NCBI GenBank assembly: GCA_947175265.1
Contig: CAMWMD010000001.1
Coordinates: 1 to 64,000 of the forward strand
DNA: 64,000 bases
Source of the DNA: an uncultured Porphyromonadaceae bacterium
Lineage (GTDB): Bacteria > Bacteroidota > Bacteroidia > Bacteroidales > Muribaculaceae
Direction: 5' to 3'
The position numbers and the translations under genes were made by a program. Shown piece by piece: positions 34,390 through 41,950 of this stretch (position 1 is its first letter; each line of letters starts with the position of its first letter). The notes under the pieces are model-generated. The model saw only the letters and a list, made by a program, of their open reading frames with translations. It searched no databases and had not been told where the DNA came from.

Positions 34390-34457
34390 AATCCAAAAAA
34401 TCAAACACGGATAAACTATTCCCGAAAATAGGTGTCTATCTTAAAAAAAGAAAAGAT

Positions 34458-35219
34458 ATGAGAAAAAAAATAGCCTTTCTGACAATGTTGCTTAACTGTC
34501 TGTTCATCGCATACGTCTCGGCCGCAGAATTTAGCAATGAGACGCTTCATTATGTGATTTCATACAAGTGGGGTCTTATACATAAGGATGCGGGGGAGGC
34601 TACGCTATCTTTGAAAAACAAAGGTTCGGACTATAGCCTTACTCTTGTCGGACGGACAAAACCTTGGGCCGACAGTTTCTATCAGGTGAGGGATACGCTA
34701 TTGGGAACAGTAAGGAAAAACGGATTCCGACCCCTCACTTACTCAAAGATAGCCCATGAGAAGGGGCGTTATAGCAGAGACGACATTAGTTTTATATATT
34801 CCGGTAATGTTGTAGGAGGGGAGGTGAAACGTCTCCGACAAGGTAAAGACGGTAAAATCACCACGAGTGAAAAGAAACTTACAGGCTCAGGAAAGGTTTT
34901 TGATATGTTGAGCGTGTTTTATTTCCTCCGTACCATAGATTATTCCCGCCTTTCGGAAGGGCAGGTCGTTAAGGCTACGGTATTTTCCGGCTCGAAAGCG
35001 GAGACTCTGACGATAAGAAGTGTGGGGAAGGAAACGGTGAAACTGAGGGATAAGTCTAAAAGGGAGGCTTACCACATAAAGTTTAAATTCACCACAGCTG
35101 GTAAATCCAAATCAAGCGACGACATTGACACATGGATATCCACAGACCCTTCACATATACCCCTGATGGTAGTCGGGAGCCTACCGGTCGGTCAAGTGAA
35201 ATGTTACTACATACCCTGA
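34458..35219 (+). CDS. DUF3108 domain protein, secreted
   Basis: Function unknown. The 253-residue protein has a signal peptide (cleavage after about residue 22, VSAAE) and then the DUF3108 domain, a beta-rich fold with ETLHYVISYKWGLIHKDAGEATL near the start and the closing pattern DTWISTDPSHIPLMV...GQVKCYYIP. Such proteins are periplasmic or outer-membrane associated in Bacteroidetes. Regulation may be influenced by the heptamer array just upstream. No clear promoter box was found between the array and the ATG. A convergent hairpin follows. Confidence 0.85.
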   Translation: MRKKIAFLTMLLNCLFIAYVSAAEFSNETLHYVISYKWGLIHKDAGEATLSLKNKGSDYSLTLVGRTKPWADSFYQVRDTLLGTVRKNGFRPLTYSKIAHEKGRYSRDDISFIYSGNVVGGEVKRLRQGKDGKITTSEKKLTGSGKVFDMLSVFYFLRTIDYSRLSEGQVVKATVFSGSKAETLTIRSVGKETVKLRDKSKREAYHIKFKFTTAGKSKSSDDIDTWISTDPSHIPLMVVGSLPVGQVKCYYIP

Positions 35220-35234
35220 CTCACCCGGGTATTC

Positions 35235-35280
35235 AGACTGAGGGTCTCTTCCCATTTTTTTGAGAAGAGGCTCTCAGTCT
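35235..35280. terminator. Hairpin terminator after the DUF3108 gene
   Basis: AGACTGAG/CTCAGTCT outer stem with an inner CTCTTC/GAAGAG stem, 15 bp after the stop. It could serve both converging genes. Confidence 0.6.
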
Positions 35281-35342
35281 CTTTTGGAGATCGCACGTTT
35301 GCACGCCTCCATGTAATCATATAAATAATAGGAAAAAGGTTG

Positions 35343-35987
35343 TTAATTATTTAGGAAAGGATTAAGCCTTTTTTCATCGGAGATGGTGGTGGGCTCTCCA
35401 TGTCCCGGGTAGACGACAGTATCACCCGGTAAAGTCAGAAGCCTATCCTTAATACTTCCGATCAACTGTCGGTAGTTTCCTCCCGGAAGGTCAGTCCTGC
35501 CTATGCTCCCTTTGAATAATGCGTCGCCTACGATTACGAAATGGTCTGCGGCATCATAAAGCGCGATGCTTCCGAGTGAATGTCCCGGAACGCAGATTAC
35601 CTTGAGTTGGCCGTCACCGATTTTTATTGTTTCTCCATCAACCAGATACCGGTCTACCTTTACATCGTCCACATCCATATTCATGCCGAACATCAGGGCC
35701 TGTTGGCGTAGTCGCTCCCCTAACGGTGCGTCATCCTTATGGGCGAGCACCGGCACTTCATACTCCTTCTTTAGAAAACTGTTGCCTACTGCATGGTCCA
35801 GGTGGAGATGGGTGTTGATGATATTTGTCACTTTCAGGTTATTCTTATCGATAAACCCTTTCATGGCCTCTTCCTCCTCGCTATCCATCATTCCGGGGTC
35901 GATTATGGCACATGAAAGTGTTGCCGGGTCATATACCACGTATGTGTTTATGCCGAATAATTTGAATTGAAAAATTGCTACCTTCAT
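35343..35987 (-). CDS. MBL-fold metallohydrolase (glyoxalase II-like)
   Basis: Hydrolase of the metallo-beta-lactamase superfamily. The 214 residues carry the metal motif THLHLDH (His60, His62, Asp64, His65), then VPGHSLGS, VIVGDALFKGSIGRTDLPGG and VYPGHGEPT, all typical of the YcbL/GloB-like branch. It may hydrolyse thioester substrates, but the substrate is not set by sequence. It lies 53 bp downstream of rsmG on the same strand and probably shares its transcript. Confidence 0.87.
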   Translation of the reverse strand: MKVAIFQFKLFGINTYVVYDPATLSCAIIDPGMMDSEEEEAMKGFIDKNNLKVTNIINTHLHLDHAVGNSFLKKEYEVPVLAHKDDAPLGERLRQQALMFGMNMDVDDVKVDRYLVDGETIKIGDGQLKVICVPGHSLGSIALYDAADHFVIVGDALFKGSIGRTDLPGGNYRQLIGSIKDRLLTLPGDTVVYPGHGEPTTISDEKRLNPFLNN

Positions 35988-36040
35988 AAATTTCTTCCAT
36001 TGAAACCGAGAGACGCTCGAATTGCCGTCAAACGGATTGG

Positions 36041-36664
36041 TTACACTATAGTATAAACAATCTTTTTGGTGTCAAAGAACGGTTCCTTGAAATAATTTTC
36101 AACGTCCACCACTTCAGTCCGTGATTTGAGGGGGCGGATTTCCGCTTCGAGATCACCACCTTTTAGTGCAATTACTCCGTTCGGCAGGGCATTTCTCTGA
36201 ACTTCTGAAATATTCTTTTTGGAAAGTTTCACGAGTTCCGGTTGGGGCATCACAGCCCTTGAGACAATAAAATCAAATTTCTCATGGCATTCACCTGAAT
36301 CCCCATGTTGGAAAGTTACGTTTTTCAACCCTATTTTTTCGGCTATCGCTGAGGCAACCTTGATTTTCTTTCCAATTCTATCGATAAGATGAAAATGTAC
36401 GTCCGGAAACAATACTGCAAGGGGTAATCCGGGTAACCCACCTCCCGAACCGAAATCCATTATTCTGCTTCCGGGTTTGAACTCAATGAATTTGGCTATC
36501 GCAAGGGAGTGCAGAAGATGGTTCACCTCAATATTCTCTATATCCTTTCTTGAAATGACATTGATTTTCTCATTCCATTCGGGATATAGTTCGGTCATCT
36601 GCTCCAATTGCTCCTCCTGGATGGGAGTGAGGTGGGGAAAGTATTTTTTTATTGTCTCGATCAT
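36041..36664 (-). CDS. rsmG: 16S rRNA (guanine527-N7)-methyltransferase
   Basis: SAM-dependent enzyme that methylates G527 in 16S rRNA. The 207 residues have the GidB/RsmG motifs RIMDFGSGGGLPGLPLA (SAM loop), HLIDRIGKKIKV and FIVSRAVMPQPEL. It starts at 36664 with a TAATTTTG box about 42 bp upstream. The MBL hydrolase gene follows. Loss of RsmG is known to give low-level streptomycin resistance in other bacteria. Confidence 0.93.
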   Translation of the reverse strand: MIETIKKYFPHLTPIQEEQLEQMTELYPEWNEKINVISRKDIENIEVNHLLHSLAIAKFIEFKPGSRIMDFGSGGGLPGLPLAVLFPDVHFHLIDRIGKKIKVASAIAEKIGLKNVTFQHGDSGECHEKFDFIVSRAVMPQPELVKLSKKNISEVQRNALPNGVIALKGGDLEAEIRPLKSRTEVVDVENYFKEPFFDTKKIVYTIV

Positions 36665-36705
36665 AATTGAAATAGGAGAAAGGTTAAAGTGGGATTTACT
36701 TTTGG

Positions 36706-36713
36706 CAAAATTA
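36706..36713 (-). promoter_or_regulatory. TAnnTTTG promoter box for rsmG
   Basis: TAATTTTG on the minus strand, predicting a leader of about 38 nt. Confidence 0.55.
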
Positions 36714-36766
36714 AGTATTATTATTTAGAGAGACAAATAAAGCAGGAGACGAAAAAGCACAAAATG

Positions 36767-36798
36767 TTTGGTACTTCGGCTTGAAAATAGTAATTTCG
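36767..36798 (+). promoter_or_regulatory. Promoter of the DUF3127 gene
   Basis: TTTG (36767-36770), a 20-bp spacer and TAATTTCG (36791-36798), one mismatch from the TAnnTTTG consensus. Confidence 0.5.
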
Positions 36799-36845
36799 CA
36801 GTTACAAAAAGATAACGACACCCTTTAATCAAGAAATTTAAGAAT

Positions 36846-37259
36846 ATGGAAATAGAAGGAAGAATCATCCTCGACCTTCCCTTGCAGCAGGGAACATCGC
36901 GTGCCGGTAATCCCTGGAAGAAGAAGGAATGGGTGCTTGAGACGTTTGGTCAGTATCCCAAGAAGATTGTGTTTTATGCCTTTGGTGATCGCATTGACAC
37001 TCTGCAACTCGAGACTGGTAGAGATTATACAGTCTCGGTAGATATTGAGAGTCGTGAGTTCAATGGCAAATGGTACACAGACGTCAGGGCATACGCAGCC
37101 CGTCCGTATAATCCGGCACCTACCGGCCCGGATTATCCTCAGCCACCGGTTAGTGAGCAGCCTTTCCCGGGTGCAGCACCCGCCTCACCATTCCCGCCGC
37201 AGCCGGCTGGCCCCGCATTCACCCCTTCAGCAGGTGATTCTGAGGATCTCCCATTCTGA
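36846..37259 (+). CDS. DUF3127 protein with SSB-like acidic tail
   Basis: A 137-residue protein of the DUF3127 family, found in Bacteroidetes and predicted to form an OB fold. The N-terminal 85 residues are the conserved domain (GTSRAGNPWKKKEWVLET, SVDIESREFNGKWYTDVRAY). A Pro-rich disordered linker and the C-terminal end SEDLPF follow. That end mimics the DDDIPF tip of single-strand DNA-binding protein, which recruits repair and replication proteins. A role in DNA metabolism is inferred, not shown. Monocistronic, with promoter and terminator. Confidence 0.85.
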   Translation: MEIEGRIILDLPLQQGTSRAGNPWKKKEWVLETFGQYPKKIVFYAFGDRIDTLQLETGRDYTVSVDIESREFNGKWYTDVRAYAARPYNPAPTGPDYPQPPVSEQPFPGAAPASPFPPQPAGPAFTPSAGDSEDLPF

Positions 37260-37284
37260 CACAGTGAAAACTTTGTAAGTACCG

Positions 37285-37327
37285 AAACCGTCATCCGAAT
37301 GTTAAAAACCAACCGGATGACGGTTTT
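37285..37327 (+). terminator. Terminator after the DUF3127 gene
   Basis: Perfect 13-bp stem AAACCGTCATCCG/CGGATGACGGTTT with a 16-nt loop and a short T-run. Confidence 0.75.
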
Positions 37328-37383
37328 AGTTTACCTAAATTCAAAACGAAATCGGTTGAAATACTAATTTTTATTAATGATTT

Positions 37384-37415
37384 TTGCATACTAAGCAATT
37401 TTTTTGTAACTTTGC
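37384..37415 (+). promoter_or_regulatory. Promoter of glgA (-33 TTTG and TAnnTTTG)
   Basis: TTTG (37384-37387), a 20-bp spacer and TAACTTTG (37408-37415). It is one of the best consensus promoters in the window. The leader is about 85 nt. Confidence 0.7.
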
Positions 37416-37503
37416 GCCCGATAGAAATTTACTCTTCTTTTTGCTTAAGGCAATCTTAGTATGTTGGACAGCCTTTTAAGTAAGGCTAAATAAACAGATT
37501 AAT

Positions 37504-39165
37504 ATGCAGAATGTCAGGCGACAGAGTCGCGCCAACATAGATCTTCTCCTGGAGACAAGTTGGGAAGTTTGCAACAAAATCGGTGGTATATACACCGTGC
37601 TTTCCACTAAAGCAAGAGTGCTTCAGGAAAAATATGGAGATAAACTCATATTTATCGGCCCGGATGTCTGGACCGACTCTAAACCCTCCCCTTATTTCAT
37701 TGAAAGAAAGACACTGCTCAAGAGTTGCGCCTCAAAATTAAAATTGCCGTATGGCATATCTGTTAGGGTCGGTCGTTGGGACATACCCGGATCCCCGCAG
37801 GTCATACTCGTGAAGTTTGATGGAGTCTATGACCAACTTAACGGTATCTTCGGGAAAATGTGGGAACTCTACGGAGTAAATTCAATGAATGCTTACGGCG
37901 ACTATCATGAGGGTTGTGCCTTCGCTGTTGCCACAGCAATAGTGATGAATGCCTTGGCTCAACATCTCAAAGTAAAGCCGGAAGGTGTTTTCGCTCATTT
38001 CAACGAGTGGACCACAGCTATGGGGCTCCTTTACTTCAAGATGATTCAACCTGAAGGAGCCACTCTTTTCACTACTCATGCCACGAGCATCGGACGTAGC
38101 ATTTGTGGCAATGGCAAACCTCTCTACGATTACTTCACAGGTTATAACGGCGACCAGATGGCCGGCGAACTAAATATGGAGGCTAAACACTCCCTTGAAA
38201 AGACTGCTGCACATCAGGCCGATTGCTTCACTGCCGTAAGCGAGATTACCGCTAAGGAATGTGAGCAACTTCTCGATATTCGTCCGCAGGTTGTCACTCC
38301 TAATGGCTTTGAACCTGACTTCGTGCCCGGTGGCGCGAAATATGTCGCCAAAAGGAATGAGGCCCGCAAGAGACTCCTTGAAGTCGCTTCCGCCCTCAAA
38401 GGTAAGATATTTGCTGACGACACTATGATCGTAGCTACCTCGGGAAGAAATGAATATCGCAACAAAGGTCTTGACCTTTTCCTCGATTCACTTGTGAAAC
38501 TTGAGGAAAAGATGTCGAAAGATGTGCTGGCCCTTATTCTCGTGCCGGCCTGGGTGAAGGAGCCGTCGCAGGAACTTGTCGCTGCCCTCATCAACAAAAC
38601 ATCTGTAAAGGAATCGCCCGATTTCCTCACACACCGTCTCAACAACGAGGGTTATGATTCAGTGACCTGCCGTGCGGCAGACCTTGAGAAGCAAGGAAAA
38701 CTGAAAGGTAACATATCCCTGGTGTATGTGCCCTGCTATCTTGACGGACATGACGGTATTGTCAACATCAGTTACTACGATGTCCTTCCGGCCCTCGATC
38801 TTACAGTCTTCGCGTCGTATTACGAACCGTGGGGTTACACTCCCCTTGAAAGTATCGCTTTCGGTGTCCCGACAGTGACAAGCGACAAGAGCGGCTTCGG
38901 ACAATGGATTCTTTCCAACTTTGTCAACTCCCTCTCAGCTTGTGGCGTGAAAGTTGTGGGCCGAAGCGACTCCAACTACAACGAGGCTGCTGATGAGATA
39001 GCCAATCAGATTGCCCGCTATTCGGTTCAGACTCAGGATGAGAAGAAGGAGGCTCGCGAGGCTGCCTCGGCTACTTCCGCGAAGGCCGACTGGAAATTCT
39101 TCATCAGTGCCTACGATAAGGCTTTCAAAGTGGCTTCCGACAGACGTGATGAGAGAGTGAGATAA
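37504..39165 (+). CDS. glgA: Glycogen synthase (GT3, eukaryotic-type)
   Basis: Elongates glycogen by adding glucose from a nucleotide sugar. The 553-residue protein resembles the GT3 family of fungal and animal glycogen synthases rather than bacterial GT5 GlgA. It starts LLLETSWEVCNKIGGIYTVLSTKA, contains HFNEWTTAMGLLYFK and TLFTTHATSIGR, and ends with the GT-B donor-site motif YYEPWGYTPLESIAFGVPT. GT3 synthases are known in Bacteroidetes and use UDP-glucose. glgP follows after 36 bp. Together they form a store-and-release unit. Confidence 0.88.
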   Translation: MQNVRRQSRANIDLLLETSWEVCNKIGGIYTVLSTKARVLQEKYGDKLIFIGPDVWTDSKPSPYFIERKTLLKSCASKLKLPYGISVRVGRWDIPGSPQVILVKFDGVYDQLNGIFGKMWELYGVNSMNAYGDYHEGCAFAVATAIVMNALAQHLKVKPEGVFAHFNEWTTAMGLLYFKMIQPEGATLFTTHATSIGRSICGNGKPLYDYFTGYNGDQMAGELNMEAKHSLEKTAAHQADCFTAVSEITAKECEQLLDIRPQVVTPNGFEPDFVPGGAKYVAKRNEARKRLLEVASALKGKIFADDTMIVATSGRNEYRNKGLDLFLDSLVKLEEKMSKDVLALILVPAWVKEPSQELVAALINKTSVKESPDFLTHRLNNEGYDSVTCRAADLEKQGKLKGNISLVYVPCYLDGHDGIVNISYYDVLPALDLTVFASYYEPWGYTPLESIAFGVPTVTSDKSGFGQWILSNFVNSLSACGVKVVGRSDSNYNEAADEIANQIARYSVQTQDEKKEAREAASATSAKADWKFFISAYDKAFKVASDRRDERVR

Positions 39166-39201
39166 TTTAGAATAAATCAAGTATCAAACATAAAGTTTAA
39201 T

Positions 39202-41769
39202 ATGAAACTTCAAGTAAGTAACACAAATGAGCCTGTATGGCGCAATGCGACAGTGAGCACAGAGCTTCCCAAGGCTCTGAAGCCTCTGGAGGAACTTTCT
39301 AAGAACCTTTGGTGGGTTTGGAACAGTTCAGGTAAGAACCTCTTCCGTGACCTCGACCATGATCTTTGGAGAAAGGTTGGAGAAAATCCCGTGATGCTTC
39401 TCCAGCAGATTAGCGCAGACCGTCTTCAGGAAATCATCAACGATGAACTTCTCATGGAGAGAATCAATGGCGCATACGCTGAGTTCAAGGCTTATATGAG
39501 CGAGCCCATGCGTCAGGATATTCCTTCCGTAGCATATTTCTCAATGGAATATGGTCTTTGCAACTGTCTTAAGATCTATTCCGGCGGTCTCGGTGTCCTC
39601 GCCGGCGACTACATCAAGCAGGCTTCCGACAGCCGTGTCCGAATGACTGCCGTCGGCTTCCTTTACCGTTACGGCTATTTCAGCCAGTCTCTATCTATGG
39701 ACGGCCAGCAGATAGCAAACTACGAGCCCCAGAACTTCGACCAGCTTCCTATTGACCCGGTTCTCGGCGAGGATGGTCAGCCTATGATTCTTGAGGTTCC
39801 TTTCCCCGGCTATACTATCTACTGCCATGTTTGGCGTGTAAACGTAGGCCGCATGAACCTCTATCTCCTTGACACAGACTTCGACATGAACTCTGAGTTC
39901 GACCGTCCCATCACTCATAAACTTTACGGTGGCGACTGGGAGAACCGTATGAAGCAGGAATATCTCCTCGGTATCGGTGGTATGATGATGCTCAACAAAC
40001 TTGGCATCCACACTGATATCTACCATGCAAACGAAGGTCATGCAGCGCTTCTCAACCTCCAGCGTCTTGTTGACTACGTGCAGAAAGATAACCTCCCCTT
40101 CAATGTGGCTCTCGAGGTAGTTCGCGCTTCTTCTCTTTATACAGTACACACTCCGGTTCCCGCTGGTCATGACTACTTTGAGGAGAGCCTCGCAGGCAAG
40201 TATCTCGGTGCTTATCCCGCAAAACTCGGTATCTCTTGGCAGGATCTCATGAACATGGGCCGCGAGAATCCCGATACCCACGAGCGTTTCTCAATGAGTG
40301 TATTCGCTCTTAACACTTGCCAGGAGGCTAACGGTGTAAGCTGGCTCCACGGTGAGGTGTCTAAGAAGATGTTCGCAGGTATATGGAAAGGCTACAGCGC
40401 AGAGGAGAGCCATGTGAAATATGTCACCAACGGTGTCCACATGCCTACTTGGGCTGCTTCTGAGTGGAAGACGTTCTACGGTGAGCACCTCGGCGAGAAG
40501 GTTTTCGAAGATCAGAGCAATCCCGAGGCTTGGAAGGGCATCTTCAGTGTTCCCGATGAGGAGATATGGAATATGCGTATGACGATGAAGAATAAGTTCA
40601 TCAACTTCGTGCGTAAGGATTTCAAAGAGAAATGGCTCAAGAACCAGGGTGATCCGGGTGCTGTTGTCAATATCCTTGAGAAAATTAATCCCAATGCCCT
40701 CATCATCGGTTTCGCACGTCGTTTCGCTACTTATAAGCGTGCACATCTTCTCTTCACAGATCTTGACCGCCTTGCAAAAATCGTAAACAACGAGCAGTAT
40801 CCAGTGCAGTTCGTATTCTCCGGTAAGGCTCACCCCGCTGATGGTGCAGGCCAGGGTCTCATCAAGCGTATCGTTGAGATTTCAAAGATGCCTCAGTTCC
40901 TCGGCAAGATTATCTTCCTTGAGGACTATAACATGATTGTTGCAAAACGTCTTGTTTCCGGCGTTGATATCTGGCTCAATACTCCGACACGTCCTCTCGA
41001 GGCATCCGGTACTTCCGGCGAGAAGGCTGAGATGAACGGTGTCCTCAACTTCTCAGTCCTCGATGGCTGGTGGTATGAAGGCTACAAGTTTGACGAGCAG
41101 GGTGGTTGGGCACTAACTGAGAAGCGTACATACACTGATCAGGCTCAGCAGGACCGTCTCGATGCCGCGACTATCTACTCTATGCTCGAGAACGAAATTG
41201 TTCCTCTTTACTTCAAGAAGAACTACAAGGGTTACAGCCCCGAATGGATCGACAAGATTAAACGTTCAATCGGCCACATCGCTCCTCATTTCACAATGAA
41301 GCGTCAGCTTGATGATTATATCAACTGGCTCTATATCCCCGAGGCTAAGCGTGCTGCCAAACTCATGAAGAACAACTTCGCGGAGGCTCGTGAGATCGTA
41401 AGCTGGAAAGAGGAAGTCGCTTCCAAGTGGAACGACATTCAGATCCTCAACGTCGATATCAAGGATGGCTACACCGGTAGCGCAAGCGGCCGTGATGAGA
41501 ATCCCCTTGAAATCAAGTGCACTCTCGACACTAAGGGTCTCGGTAAGTCAATCGGTGTCGAGGTTGTGAAATACCGCGATATCGATGGCGAGAGCCACTT
41601 CGTTGGCACAGAGCCTCTCAAGGTTGTGAAAGAGGATGGTAGCGTGCTCACTTACGAGATCAAGACTAATCTCGGAAGCGCAGGTACATTCCGTTATGCA
41701 CTCCGCATGTATCCGGTTAACCCCGCACTTCCTCACCGTCAGGATTTCGCTTACACTCGCTGGTTCTGA
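39202..41769 (+). CDS. glgP: Alpha-glucan (glycogen) phosphorylase, GT35
   Basis: PLP enzyme releasing glucose-1-phosphate from glycogen. The 855 residues belong to the longer DUF3417-type phosphorylases: NLWWVWNSSGKNLFRDLD near the N-terminus, VAYFSMEYGL, HANEGHAALLNL, GFARRFATYKRA and the PLP-lysine segment EASGTSGEKAEMNG. Codon use is highly optimised, like ppdK and glnN, suggesting strong expression. It is the second gene of the glycogen operon and ends at a terminator. Confidence 0.93.
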   Translation: MKLQVSNTNEPVWRNATVSTELPKALKPLEELSKNLWWVWNSSGKNLFRDLDHDLWRKVGENPVMLLQQISADRLQEIINDELLMERINGAYAEFKAYMSEPMRQDIPSVAYFSMEYGLCNCLKIYSGGLGVLAGDYIKQASDSRVRMTAVGFLYRYGYFSQSLSMDGQQIANYEPQNFDQLPIDPVLGEDGQPMILEVPFPGYTIYCHVWRVNVGRMNLYLLDTDFDMNSEFDRPITHKLYGGDWENRMKQEYLLGIGGMMMLNKLGIHTDIYHANEGHAALLNLQRLVDYVQKDNLPFNVALEVVRASSLYTVHTPVPAGHDYFEESLAGKYLGAYPAKLGISWQDLMNMGRENPDTHERFSMSVFALNTCQEANGVSWLHGEVSKKMFAGIWKGYSAEESHVKYVTNGVHMPTWAASEWKTFYGEHLGEKVFEDQSNPEAWKGIFSVPDEEIWNMRMTMKNKFINFVRKDFKEKWLKNQGDPGAVVNILEKINPNALIIGFARRFATYKRAHLLFTDLDRLAKIVNNEQYPVQFVFSGKAHPADGAGQGLIKRIVEISKMPQFLGKIIFLEDYNMIVAKRLVSGVDIWLNTPTRPLEASGTSGEKAEMNGVLNFSVLDGWWYEGYKFDEQGGWALTEKRTYTDQAQQDRLDAATIYSMLENEIVPLYFKKNYKGYSPEWIDKIKRSIGHIAPHFTMKRQLDDYINWLYIPEAKRAAKLMKNNFAEAREIVSWKEEVASKWNDIQILNVDIKDGYTGSASGRDENPLEIKCTLDTKGLGKSIGVEVVKYRDIDGESHFVGTEPLKVVKEDGSVLTYEIKTNLGSAGTFRYALRMYPVNPALPHRQDFAYTRWF

Positions 41770-41790
41770 TAAACGGATATCATAAAAGAT

Positions 41791-41825
41791 ACAGGGCATT
41801 CGGTCTCTCCGGATGCCCTGTTTTT
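41791..41825 (+). terminator. Intrinsic terminator after glgP
   Basis: ACAGGGCATTCGG pairs with CCGGATGCCCTGT (one mismatch), followed by five T. Confidence 0.85.
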
Positions 41826-41874
41826 ATTTATGGGTGATTAATCTTGCTAAGTGATTATTGAGTCGCAACAAATA

Positions 41875-41900
41875 AAGGGATGACCATTTGGTCATCCCTT
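41875..41900 (-). terminator. Hairpin terminator of the EF-G paralog gene
   Basis: Perfect 12-bp arms AAGGGATGACCA/TGGTCATCCCTT with a TT loop, 50 bp after the stop. Confidence 0.7.
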
Positions 41901-41950
41901 ACCGGTGTCAGTGGTTAAGTCAGGTTGACTGTTCCGGTGAAATATTTGAG

